In this document: piece by piece, positions 51,008-59,006 of the stretch
Position numbering within the stretch: the stretch's first letter is position 1
Layout of the letters: the number at the start of each line of letters is the position of its first letter
Source of the DNA: Marivita sp046592965
GTDB lineage: Bacteria; Pseudomonadota; Alphaproteobacteria; Rhodobacterales; Rhodobacteraceae
Reading direction: 5' to 3'
Length of the DNA stretch: 64,000 bases
Assembly (NCBI RefSeq): GCF_046592965.1
Contig: NZ_JBISBV010000003.1
Span: 186,001-250,000 of the forward strand
Notes under the pieces: generated by a model
Databases searched by the model: none
What the model saw: the letters and a program-made list of their open reading frames with translations, nothing else
Told to the model about the DNA's origin: nothing
Position numbers and translations under genes: made by a program

Positions 51008-52792
51008 ATGCAAGACCGTATCCCGACACGGATCGTCTGCATCGTGCCCCGCCTGGGTGCGAGCGTTGGCGGCGGAAAAATGAACGCCATTTTCCGCCGC
51101 ATGAACCTGCTGAGCGAGCGCGAGAACACACAGGTCATCCTTTTGAACCTGCATCACGGCGTGAAGCAGAAAATCGCCTTTTCCGACCTTGCAGCGCGGG
51201 GCGTGTTCGATCCGCGGGTCACGCATCTGTCCTTGCACGAATTTTGCGCCCCGTCTGGTACCGCCGATCCACCGGCGCTTCCGGATTGGGACGACCGCAA
51301 GACGACTCACAGGGCCAAGACGCGCGTGTCGTATTATTCGCAAGGCGCGCTGGTCATGCGAGACACGGTGGATTCGACATCGGCGGGAGATCTGACGATC
51401 CGGCACATCCTGACCGATCCGGACCGCGATGTGCGGCTGAAGTATCTCGACTCCGTTCTGGTTGAGGCACTCGCCCGGTTCGGTGACGGGATCGTGGAAA
51501 AAACGCTCTACGCGCAAGGGCGGCCGGTCTGCACCACCCGGCAAGAGCACAAGGCGTTTCTCTACGCCGACTGCGCGCTGACAGGCCAGCGCTACCGCGA
51601 TGAGAAAAACCATCAGAAAGCGCTGGTGGCAAATCTGTTTCCCGATAACTGCATCGTGTTCGTCGACGGGATCACCAGTGCTTATCTCTCGCGTCATATC
51701 CCGGCTCAGAAGGTGCTGTTTCTCCACGCCGATCACCGCGCGCCGGATGGCAGCGTCGTGCCGCGTTCGCGATCCCTGATCGAAACGTTTGACGGCGATG
51801 CCATCATCACCGCGACCCATGTGCACAAGGCCCGCCTTGAGGCTGACACACGCCACACCGCACCGATCCGTGTCATTCCGCACTACGCGGATTCCGCCGC
51901 GCCGAGCGACGGCCCGCGTGCCCATATCTGCACCGTGTCGCGGCTGGAATTGCAGGGCAAACCGATCCACCACTGCATTGAAGCCTTCGCCCGGATCATG
52001 CACCTGATACCTGGATGCGATTATCTGATCTACGGCTCGGGGCTTGGCCAGGCACGCCTGGAACAACTGGTTGCACATCTGAACTGCGCGGACCGCGTTT
52101 TTCTGATGGGTCACACATCGAACGCGGCGGCGGTCTTCAACGCATCGCTCTTGTCGCTTGCTCCTACGATGACCGAGGGGTTCGGCTTGGCCTTGCTTGA
52201 ATCTCTGGCGCACGGGTGTCCGGTGATCAGTTACGATGTGGATTACGGCCCACGCGAATTGGTGCAGCCCGGTCACAACGGCGAATTGGTGCGTCCGGGC
52301 GATATCGACGCCATCGCGCAGGCCATTCTGAAGGTACACGCGCAGCGCGACCGTTATGCGGCAGGATGCGCCGAGACTGCGCAGCGCTATTCGTTTGACG
52401 TCTACAGCCGGAATTATCACCACCTGATCGACGATCTGACGGGGCAGGGTTTTGCCTTTGACATCGCCGCACCCGATTTGCGCGCCGAAGTTGCGGCCGC
52501 GCTTGAGACTGCGCCCCAAGCGCACAAGCCGCGCCTTCTGGATCTTTATATCGACCTAAGCGCACAACGCCGCGATCTTGACGGCATGTATCGCGGGTTC
52601 CAGCAAAAAGCGACGTTGCTCCCGCAGATGCAGCGCCCGTTGCTGCGCTGTATCTGGCTCAGCCGACGGTTGGGGCGCGTCGAGGAATGCAGAGAGCATC
52701 TTGACCGGTTCGCACAACGATTTCCTGTCAACCACACCCAGTTCGTCACCCGCCATCCCGAGTTTCTGGAGTTTACCGAAGCGGGGGTCTAA
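51008..52792 (+). CDS. Family 4-type glycosyltransferase
   Basis: About 594 residues with a GT-B fold: an N-terminal VGGGKMNAIF segment, a central ICTVSRLELQGKPIHHC, and a C-terminal nucleotide-sugar site TEGFGLALLESLAHGCPVI. It resembles glycosyltransferases of the poly(glycerol-phosphate) glucosyltransferase kind. A C-terminal extension of about 120 residues (ETAPQAHKPRLLDLY...) is unusual and looks like a helical repeat. The ATG at 51008 with AAGGA 12 bp upstream is used; GTG at 50981 is an alternative. It is not within an obvious polysaccharide cluster. Confidence 0.82.
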   Translation: MQDRIPTRIVCIVPRLGASVGGGKMNAIFRRMNLLSERENTQVILLNLHHGVKQKIAFSDLAARGVFDPRVTHLSLHEFCAPSGTADPPALPDWDDRKTTHRAKTRVSYYSQGALVMRDTVDSTSAGDLTIRHILTDPDRDVRLKYLDSVLVEALARFGDGIVEKTLYAQGRPVCTTRQEHKAFLYADCALTGQRYRDEKNHQKALVANLFPDNCIVFVDGITSAYLSRHIPAQKVLFLHADHRAPDGSVVPRSRSLIETFDGDAIITATHVHKARLEADTRHTAPIRVIPHYADSAAPSDGPRAHICTVSRLELQGKPIHHCIEAFARIMHLIPGCDYLIYGSGLGQARLEQLVAHLNCADRVFLMGHTSNAAAVFNASLLSLAPTMTEGFGLALLESLAHGCPVISYDVDYGPRELVQPGHNGELVRPGDIDAIAQAILKVHAQRDRYAAGCAETAQRYSFDVYSRNYHHLIDDLTGQGFAFDIAAPDLRAEVAAALETAPQAHKPRLLDLYIDLSAQRRDLDGMYRGFQQKATLLPQMQRPLLRCIWLSRRLGRVEECREHLDRFAQRFPVNHTQFVTRHPEFLEFTEAGV

Positions 52793-52802
52793 GGGGTCGC
52801 GC

Positions 52803-53468
52803 TTACAGGCTGCATTTGTCGCGCATGAACGCCAACGCGACCGACAGGCCATCGGGTGCGATGCCGTGTCCGGTGCCCTTCATGATATGGGCAAACACAT
52901 CCTGCCATCCCGCATTTTGCAGCGCATCCGCCGCCTCTGGCAGCGATTGTGGCGGGACCACATCGTCCTGATCGCCATGCACCAGCAGGATCGGCATCCG
53001 GCTCACCACTTCGTCGGCCAGAAGTTCAGGCGCCAGCAAGCGCCCCGAAAAGGCGACGATGCCCGCCACCGGGTCTTCGCGGCGCGGGGCGACGTGCAGC
53101 GCCATCATCGTGCCCTGGCTAAAGCCGAACAACACGACCTGTTCCGGCAACAGATCCTCGTCCACCATGAGCGCATCCAGAAACGCGTTCAGATCATCGA
53201 CCGCGCGCGCCATTCCGGCCATCGCTTCCTCTTCCGAGGAATTGTCGATCCACGGGATCGGAAACCACTGGAAGCCGAACGGCGCACCGGCGCAGGCTTC
53301 GGGCGCATCGGGAGCCACAAACAGCGTGTCGGGCAGATGCTCGGCCAGCGGGTCAGCCAGCCCCAGAAGATCCGCGCCATTGGCGCCATAGCCATGCAGG
53401 AACACCACCGCCGAGCGGGTCTCTCCCGACAATGCGTCCTTGCGTCCGGCGCTCAAAACCCGTGTCAT
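52803..53468 (-). CDS. Carboxylesterase/phospholipase of the alpha/beta-hydrolase fold
   Basis: A 221-residue esterase of the carboxylesterase/acyl-protein-thioesterase family. The nucleophile Ser is in GFSQGTMMAL; HGYGANG is the oxyanion loop, and HGDQDDVVP (Asp) plus GTGHGI (His) complete the triad. No signal peptide, so probably cytoplasmic. It overlaps the upstream alkA stop by 4 bp. Confidence 0.88.
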   Translation of the reverse strand: MTRVLSAGRKDALSGETRSAVVFLHGYGANGADLLGLADPLAEHLPDTLFVAPDAPEACAGAPFGFQWFPIPWIDNSSEEEAMAGMARAVDDLNAFLDALMVDEDLLPEQVVLFGFSQGTMMALHVAPRREDPVAGIVAFSGRLLAPELLADEVVSRMPILLVHGDQDDVVPPQSLPEAADALQNAGWQDVFAHIMKGTGHGIAPDGLSVALAFMRDKCSL

Positions 53469-54094
53469 GCGATCCCCTCTCGATCTTTTGCAACGTGGTA
53501 GTAGGCCCAGAGCGCGCGGGCCGCAACCGATCTCCACGGACTCCACGCCTCAGCCATCTGGCGCAGCGCTTTCTCCTTTGGGCGTTCGGGCAGATCGAAC
53601 AACAAGCGCGCGCTTTCCTGCAACGCCAGATCGCCGGGCGCGAACACGTCTGCCCGGCCGAGCGAAAACATCGCGTAGATTTCGGCCGTCCAGACGCCGA
53701 TGCCGGTCACCGCCGTCAATGTCGTGACCACCGCGTCATCCGGCGCAGCGCGCAAGGCGTCATAGTCGATGCCGGCCTCTGCCAAAGCGCAGGCATAGCG
53801 GGCCTTCTGACGGCTCAGACCCAACGCCTTCAACCCGTCTTGATCCAAGGCCAACACAGCATCCGGCGTCACGGCAGCCGCCTTTTCCAGCCGCGCCCAG
53901 ATCGCACGCGCCGACGCGACGCTGACCTGCTGGCTGACAATCGCGCTCAAAAGCTGTGCAAACCCGTCCGGCCGCCGCCGTAGCGGCAGGTTGCCAGTGT
54001 GCGACAGAGCGTCCGCAAAGCGCGGTTCGGTTCGCGCCAGCCACGCCGCCCCTTCCGCCACGCACGCCTCGGTTTCGATCAGGCGTCCCACCAC
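53465..54094 (-). CDS. alkA: DNA-3-methyladenine glycosylase II (AlkA-like)
   Basis: A 209-residue HhH-GPD DNA glycosylase that removes alkylated bases. SAIVSQQVS is the family fold marker, the helix-hairpin-helix is LTAVTGIGVWTAE, and the catalytic Asp lies in FAPGDLAL. The GTG at 54094 is preferred because GGAGG is exactly 7 bp upstream; ATG 54112 is the alternative. It overlaps the cobK end by 16 bp. Confidence 0.88.
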   Translation of the reverse strand: MVGRLIETEACVAEGAAWLARTEPRFADALSHTGNLPLRRRPDGFAQLLSAIVSQQVSVASARAIWARLEKAAAVTPDAVLALDQDGLKALGLSRQKARYACALAEAGIDYDALRAAPDDAVVTTLTAVTGIGVWTAEIYAMFSLGRADVFAPGDLALQESARLLFDLPERPKEKALRQMAEAWSPWRSVAARALWAYYHVAKDREGIA

Positions 54095-54801
54095 GTCCGT
54101 GCCTCCAACCATGTTATCGCTTCATCGACATCGCAGACCACCGGCCCGAGATCTACCCTCGGACGCGCCACCATCACGACCGGCAGCGCCAAGGCTCGCG
54201 CAGCGGCGACCTTGGGCCATCCGCCCGGCCCTCCTGCATTGCGCGTCAGCACCGTGTCGATCCGGAACCTGCGCATCAGTGCGATCTCCGATGCAATGGT
54301 GAAGGGCGCTGTGCCAGTCAGATAGCGCCCATGACGCAAGGGGAACGTCGTGTGACGCTCGCTCAGTTGCCGCACGAAGACGTGGGCCTGTCTGAGCGCG
54401 CGCATCTCCGTCAACGCGGCGCGCCCCAGCGTCACCAACACCCGCGCCCCATGCGGAACACGCGCAGCCGCCGAGTCAACGTTTCTGGCGGGAATCCACA
54501 GGTCGCGCCGCCCGGCCCGCCATTCGGGACGGCGGATCGTGACGCTGGGCAAATTTATCGAGCGGGCCAGAACCGCGCCCTTGCTGAGTGTTTCGGCATC
54601 GCAAGGGTGCGGTGCGATAACCAGCGCCGAGGCTCCGTGTATCCAGTTCTGCAACTCGGTCTCCGTTGACGCGACCTGCCCGGTCACCCGGTCGCGCGCC
54701 GGCCTCCAGACGCGGGCGCGCGATCCCAACCGCTGCGCCAGCGCGCGCGCTTCGGCAGAGCCGCCGATGATCGCAACCTGTCCCGTTTCAAGATCCCGCA
54801 T
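54079..54801 (-). CDS. cobK: Precorrin-6A (cobalt-precorrin-6A) reductase
   Basis: A 240-residue NADPH-dependent reductase of cobalamin synthesis. The Rossmann opening VAIIGGSAEARALAQRL, a central GARVLVTLGRAALTEM and a late TRNAGGPGGWPKVAAA segment, matching the CobK/CbiJ family. The ATG at 54801 is the family-typical start; the frame extends upstream without support. No other cob gene is near, so it is an isolated member of the pathway, coupled instead to alkA. Confidence 0.88.
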   Translation of the reverse strand: MRDLETGQVAIIGGSAEARALAQRLGSRARVWRPARDRVTGQVASTETELQNWIHGASALVIAPHPCDAETLSKGAVLARSINLPSVTIRRPEWRAGRRDLWIPARNVDSAAARVPHGARVLVTLGRAALTEMRALRQAHVFVRQLSERHTTFPLRHGRYLTGTAPFTIASEIALMRRFRIDTVLTRNAGGPGGWPKVAAARALALPVVMVARPRVDLGPVVCDVDEAITWLEARTWWDA

Positions 54802-54889
54802 GTCCGACCTGTACAAAGTCGCGAGGCAAACCGCCACAGATATGCGGCCACTCTTGCAGTGAGGCGTATTAGATCCTACCGCTGACCGC

Positions 54890-56128
54890 ATGAGCGATAT
54901 TGACCATGCCCCCCCGGATCACGCCAGCCAGGACGCGCGTGCCAAGCGCAACGTGTTCGTGCTGGTCTGCGCGCAAGCCATTCTGGGTGCGCAGATGCCG
55001 ATGCTGTTCACGGTGGGCGGTTTGGCGGGGCAATCGCTTGCCTCCAACATCTGTTTCGCCACGTTACCGATATCGCTGATCGTGCTCGGCTCGATGCTCA
55101 CTGCGTCGCCTCTTGCCACGTTCATGCAAAGATATGGCCGCCGCGCCGGGTTTACGTTAGGCGCAATCGGTGGCGCGTTGGGCGGCGCAATCGGCGCGTA
55201 CGGGCTTTATGTCGCGTCCTTTCCGATCTTCCTGCTGGGCAGCTTTCTGACCGGTATGTACATGTCCGCGCAGGGCTTTTACCGCTTTGCCGCTGCCGAC
55301 ACGGCCACCGATGCCTTTCGCCCCAAGGCAATCTCCTATGTCATGGCAGGCGGGCTGGCATCGGCGATCATTGGCCCGCAATTGGTCAAGGCGACGGCGG
55401 ATGCCTATGTCGTGCCGTTCTTTGGCACCTACATTGCGGTGATCGTGCTCAATATCGTGGGCTCAACGATGTTCTGGTTTCTGGACATTCCCAAGCCCCC
55501 GGTGCCTGCCGAGGACAGCCCGAAGGGTCGCACGCGGCTTGAGCTTTTGAAAACACCGCGCATCGCCGTGGCAATCATTTGCGGCATGGTGACCTATGCG
55601 CTGATGAACCTCGTGATGACATCCACGCCGCTCGCCGTCGTCGGCTGCGGCTTTACGCCGGGGATCGCTGCCGACATCGTGTCGGCGCACGTTCTGGCGA
55701 TGTTTGCGCCGTCGTTTTTCACCGGCCACCTGATCGTGCGTTTCGGGGTGGAAAAGATCCTTGCCACCGGCTTGCTTATTCTGGCAGCGTCCGGCGCGGT
55801 TGCGTTGCAAGGCGTTGAACTTGAAAACTTCTATATCTCTCTGATCCTGCTTGGCGTTGGCTGGAACTTCGGCTTCATCGGAGCCACGACCATGCTCACC
55901 GCTTCGCATGAACCGCACGAACGCGGCCGGGTTCAGGGTATGAACGATGTGCTGGTGTTCGGTGGTGTGACGGTGGCGTCCCTTGCCTCGGGCGGATTGC
56001 TGAACTGTTCGGGCGGAACGGCGGTCGAGGGGTGGAACATGGTTGCAATGGCGATGACCCCGTTCCTGGTGCTGGCGGGCGGCGCGTTGCTCTGGTTGAC
56101 GCTCAGGCCGCGTGAAGAAACGTCTTAA
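54890..56128 (+). CDS. Major facilitator superfamily transporter
   Basis: A 412-residue transporter with twelve hydrophobic segments. The N-terminal half has RYGRRAGFTLGAIGG in the loop between helices 2 and 3, typical of MFS, and the second half carries HEPHERGRVQGMNDV before helix 11. The central loop near IPKPPVPAEDSPKGR is cytoplasmic. Substrate unknown. It is divergent from cobK across 88 bp. Confidence 0.9.
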   Translation: MSDIDHAPPDHASQDARAKRNVFVLVCAQAILGAQMPMLFTVGGLAGQSLASNICFATLPISLIVLGSMLTASPLATFMQRYGRRAGFTLGAIGGALGGAIGAYGLYVASFPIFLLGSFLTGMYMSAQGFYRFAAADTATDAFRPKAISYVMAGGLASAIIGPQLVKATADAYVVPFFGTYIAVIVLNIVGSTMFWFLDIPKPPVPAEDSPKGRTRLELLKTPRIAVAIICGMVTYALMNLVMTSTPLAVVGCGFTPGIAADIVSAHVLAMFAPSFFTGHLIVRFGVEKILATGLLILAASGAVALQGVELENFYISLILLGVGWNFGFIGATTMLTASHEPHERGRVQGMNDVLVFGGVTVASLASGGLLNCSGGTAVEGWNMVAMAMTPFLVLAGGALLWLTLRPREETS

Positions 56129-56201
56129 TCCGTAAAATTTGCGGCATTCTGCTGGGCAGGCGTAAATGTCTCTTCAGAGTTTCAGGGCATTTCAACAGGC
56201 A

Positions 56202-56480
56202 ATGTCCACTGGAATGGTGCCTGCGGTGTCGCGACCTCTCTCTATCTCTCTCCTGCTTACGTTGCCGATCCTGACGGCCTGCCAACATTACGACAAGGCG
56301 GCGCATTTCGCCGCTGGCGCGGCGGTGTCGCAAATCGTCGCCACGCAAACCGATAGCAAAGCCACGGGCTGCGCGGCGGCGGTCGGGGTTGGTATTCTCA
56401 AGGAGCTGGTCGACGACGTTGTTGATCCGGCCGACATCGTGGCAACCGGCCTTGGGTGTAGCGTGTCTTTGGCGTTCTAG
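56202..56480 (+). CDS. YfiM-like small lipoprotein
   Basis: About 92 residues. A signal peptide ends with a lipobox ILTAC at about residue 27, so the protein should be lipid-anchored. The mature part has DKAAHFAAGAAVSQIVA and GVGILKELVDDVVDPADIVATGLG, the pattern of the small YfiM/DUF2279 class. The start is unclear: ATG 56202 is used here, with 56166 and 56214 in the same frame; none has a strong ribosome site. Confidence 0.62.
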   Translation: MSTGMVPAVSRPLSISLLLTLPILTACQHYDKAAHFAAGAAVSQIVATQTDSKATGCAAAVGVGILKELVDDVVDPADIVATGLGCSVSLAF

Positions 56481-56486
56481 CGACGT

Positions 56487-57263
56487 TTACCAGCGACCGG
56501 TCGCCGCCTGCCACATCAGCCGCGCCTTCTTTGCCGCTTCTGAAGTGCCGAGCGTGCCATCGCCGACGCGTGACGGATTGGCGGCGACCTGTTTCAATAT
56601 CGGCCCGGCCTGCCAGGCCGCAAGAGCGACAGGCCGCGCCGCAGGCGGAACCGCGTTGCGCAACGCCCGCGCTTTGCGCAAGCGGTCAAGTCCATCCTTT
56701 GCCAGATCGCGCACGGCATCGGCGCGCCCGTCGACCAAGGGTATGCGGTCCTGCCGCTCCAGATCCGGGACGGCCTGCAAAAACCGGGCAAGCCCGCTGG
56801 CATAGCCGAGGTGTTTCAACGCGTCCGGCGTTTGCCCGGATAGGGATTGCGCCGCGGCCATCAACAGGGATTCAGCCGTGTCTTCGATATATTGCGAAAA
56901 AGCGGCGCTATCCTCGAACGGATGCCGATAGGCGTCCCACACGCGGGCCGAGACGGCCCGTTGCAAGTGCCGCGCCGCCTCGGCGTCAAGCACATGCGCC
57001 AAAGAGGTCACGACCTCGTGTCGCCGCACGAGTCCACCCGACGCGATCTCTTCCAACGCATCGCTCCACCATTGCAGCCGCATTTCAGCAATCATCGGTT
57101 CCTTGGTCACCCAGGGCGCACGCGACACTTCGATGTTGAAGGCGTAAATCGGAAACAGCACCTTGCGCGCCGCAACCGGTGCGGCCATCGTCGCCGCGAA
57201 GCGATCCGGATCACCGCGTTCGACCAGTTGCGCGCAGGCTGTCAGATCGGCATCGAACGTCAC
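56487..57263 (-). CDS. Squalene/phytoene-synthase-like protein
   Basis: A 258-residue protein with the squalene/phytoene synthase fold: LFPIYAFNIEVSRAPW, LQWWSDALEEI and SLLMAAAQSL. The two Asp-rich motifs of true synthases (DxxxD) are not intact: the first site reads NIEVSRAPW and the second is degenerate. That resembles the complex I assembly factor NDUFAF6 rather than a carotenoid enzyme. No carotenoid genes are adjacent. It overlaps cimA by 4 bp. Confidence 0.78.
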   Translation of the reverse strand: MTFDADLTACAQLVERGDPDRFAATMAAPVAARKVLFPIYAFNIEVSRAPWVTKEPMIAEMRLQWWSDALEEIASGGLVRRHEVVTSLAHVLDAEAARHLQRAVSARVWDAYRHPFEDSAAFSQYIEDTAESLLMAAAQSLSGQTPDALKHLGYASGLARFLQAVPDLERQDRIPLVDGRADAVRDLAKDGLDRLRKARALRNAVPPAARPVALAAWQAGPILKQVAANPSRVGDGTLGTSEAAKKARLMWQAATGRW

Positions 57264-58876
57264 CGCGCACCGTCCCGTACCAGTTTCCAGCGAACCGCGT
57301 CGAGCAGCGCCTCGAAGGACGCGTCGATGATGTTGGCGCTCACCCCGACCGTGGACCAGCGCCGCCCCTGCCCGTCTTCGCTGTCAATGATCACCCGCGT
57401 CACGGCCTCGGTGCCGCCTTGCGTGATGCGCACCTTGAAGTCGACGAGGCGCATGTCGTCGATCATCTCCTGATAGGGTCCCAGATCCTTGGACAACGCT
57501 TTGGAAAGCGCGTTCACCGGGCCGCGGTCATTGCCAAGATCATCCATCGACTCGCTCACCGACAGCTTCTTTTCGCCGTCGATCTTGACCACGACAACCG
57601 CTTCGGAATGGGAAATCATCTTGTTGTACTTGTTCTTGCGCCGTTCGACCGTGACCCGGTAACGTTTGACTTCGAAGAAATCCGGCAATTGCCCCAATTC
57701 GTCGCGGGCCAGAAGCTCGAAACTGGCCTGCGCGGTGTCGTAGGAATAGCCCTCGTTCTCGCGCGCCTTGATCCGGTCGAGAATGCGCGCAAGGGCCGGA
57801 TCCTTGTCCGACACCTCGATGCCCGCTTCCGCCAGTCGGCGGCGCAGGTTCGATTGTCCCGCCTGATTGGACATCGGGATGATGCGGCGATTGCCGACTG
57901 TGCCCGGTTCGACATGCTCGTATGTCGTCGGATCCTTGAGGATCGCGCTGGCGTGCAGCCCCGCCTTGTGGGCAAACGCGGATGATCCGACATAAGCGGC
58001 TTGTTTCAACGGCACACGGTTCAGGATTTCATCCAGCATCCGGCTGATGCGGGTCATGCCCTCCAACGCCTCCAGCGACACGCCGATCTCGTATTCGCTG
58101 GCGTAGGGTTCCTTGAGCAGCAGGGTCGGGATCAGCGAGGTCAGGTTGGCATTGCCACAGCGTTCGCCCAACCCGTTCAGCGTGCCCTGAATCTGGCGCG
58201 CGCCGGCATCGACCGCCGCCAGAGTCGCCGCGACAGCCATTTCTGTATCGTTGTGCGTATGGATACCGAGGTGCTCGCCCGGGATGCCCGCGGCGATGAT
58301 GTCCGAAGTGATCCGCGCCACTTCGCGCGGCAGGGTGCCGCCGTTGGTGTCGCAGAGGACAATCCAGCGCGCGCCTGCATCGTAAGCGGCCTTCACGCAA
58401 GTCAGCGCATAGTCGGGATTGGCCTTGTAGCCATCAAAGAAATGCTCGGCATCAAACAGCGCCTCGCGCCCTTGCGCCACGATATGAGCGACAGAGGCGC
58501 GGATGTTCTCGACGTTTTCGTCCAGCGTGATACCGAGGGCCGCCGTGACATGGAAATCATGTGTCTTGCCGACCAGACAGACGGATTTGGTGCCCGCGTT
58601 CATCACCGCTGCCAGCACGTCGTCATTCTCCGCCGAACGGCCTGCGCGTTTGGTCATGCCAAAGGCGGTGATGGTTGCGCGGGTTTGGCCGACCTCGTCG
58701 AAAAAGGCGGAATCGGTGGGGTTCGCGCCGGGCCAGCCACCTTCGATATAGTCGATCCCCAGCGCATCCAGAGCTTCGGCGATCCGCAGCTTCTCGGGGG
58801 TCGAGAACTGCACGCCTTGCGTCTGTTGTCCGTCGCGCAGGGTAGTGTCGTAGAGGGTGAGGCGGGTTTTGGTCAT
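57260..58876 (-). CDS. cimA: (R)-citramalate synthase
   Basis: A 538-residue enzyme condensing pyruvate and acetyl-CoA, a route to 2-oxobutyrate and isoleucine. The catalytic opening LYDTTLRDGQQTQG, metal site HTHNDTE and AHKAGLHASA are present, and the C-terminal regulatory domain (LeuA dimer type) closes the protein. The family also contains 2-isopropylmalate synthases; length and opening favour CimA. Its last 4 bp overlap the phytoene-synthase-like start. Confidence 0.93.
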   Translation of the reverse strand: MTKTRLTLYDTTLRDGQQTQGVQFSTPEKLRIAEALDALGIDYIEGGWPGANPTDSAFFDEVGQTRATITAFGMTKRAGRSAENDDVLAAVMNAGTKSVCLVGKTHDFHVTAALGITLDENVENIRASVAHIVAQGREALFDAEHFFDGYKANPDYALTCVKAAYDAGARWIVLCDTNGGTLPREVARITSDIIAAGIPGEHLGIHTHNDTEMAVAATLAAVDAGARQIQGTLNGLGERCGNANLTSLIPTLLLKEPYASEYEIGVSLEALEGMTRISRMLDEILNRVPLKQAAYVGSSAFAHKAGLHASAILKDPTTYEHVEPGTVGNRRIIPMSNQAGQSNLRRRLAEAGIEVSDKDPALARILDRIKARENEGYSYDTAQASFELLARDELGQLPDFFEVKRYRVTVERRKNKYNKMISHSEAVVVVKIDGEKKLSVSESMDDLGNDRGPVNALSKALSKDLGPYQEMIDDMRLVDFKVRITQGGTEAVTRVIIDSEDGQGRRWSTVGVSANIIDASFEALLDAVRWKLVRDGAR

Positions 58877-58896
58877 TGCGAGCCTTTAAGAACGAA

Positions 58897-58959
58897 GGGC
58901 AGCCCCCGGCCGCGGGTGGGGGTGAAGCCCCCGCCCTTGGGGGCGGTCGGGGGCTGCCC
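58897..58959. repeat. Extragenic G/C palindrome, related to copies 1 and 3
   Basis: GGGCAGCCCCCG (58897-58908) is exactly complementary to CGGGGGCTGCCC (58948-58959). The interior holds nested G-run/C-run pairings. It lies between cimA and cysS on a 130-bp spacer. It is longer than the copies at 7601 and 63431 and shares mainly the GGGGGC/GCCCCC theme. Confidence 0.65.
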
Positions 58960-59006
58960 GGCGTGCCGCCGGGCGAAACGCAAAGCAAGCCTACTCCCGT
59001 TACAAT

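Noticed and set aside
50762..52525. A 587-codon minus-strand frame
   Set aside because: Antisense to the glycosyltransferase; no motifs and low-complexity composition.
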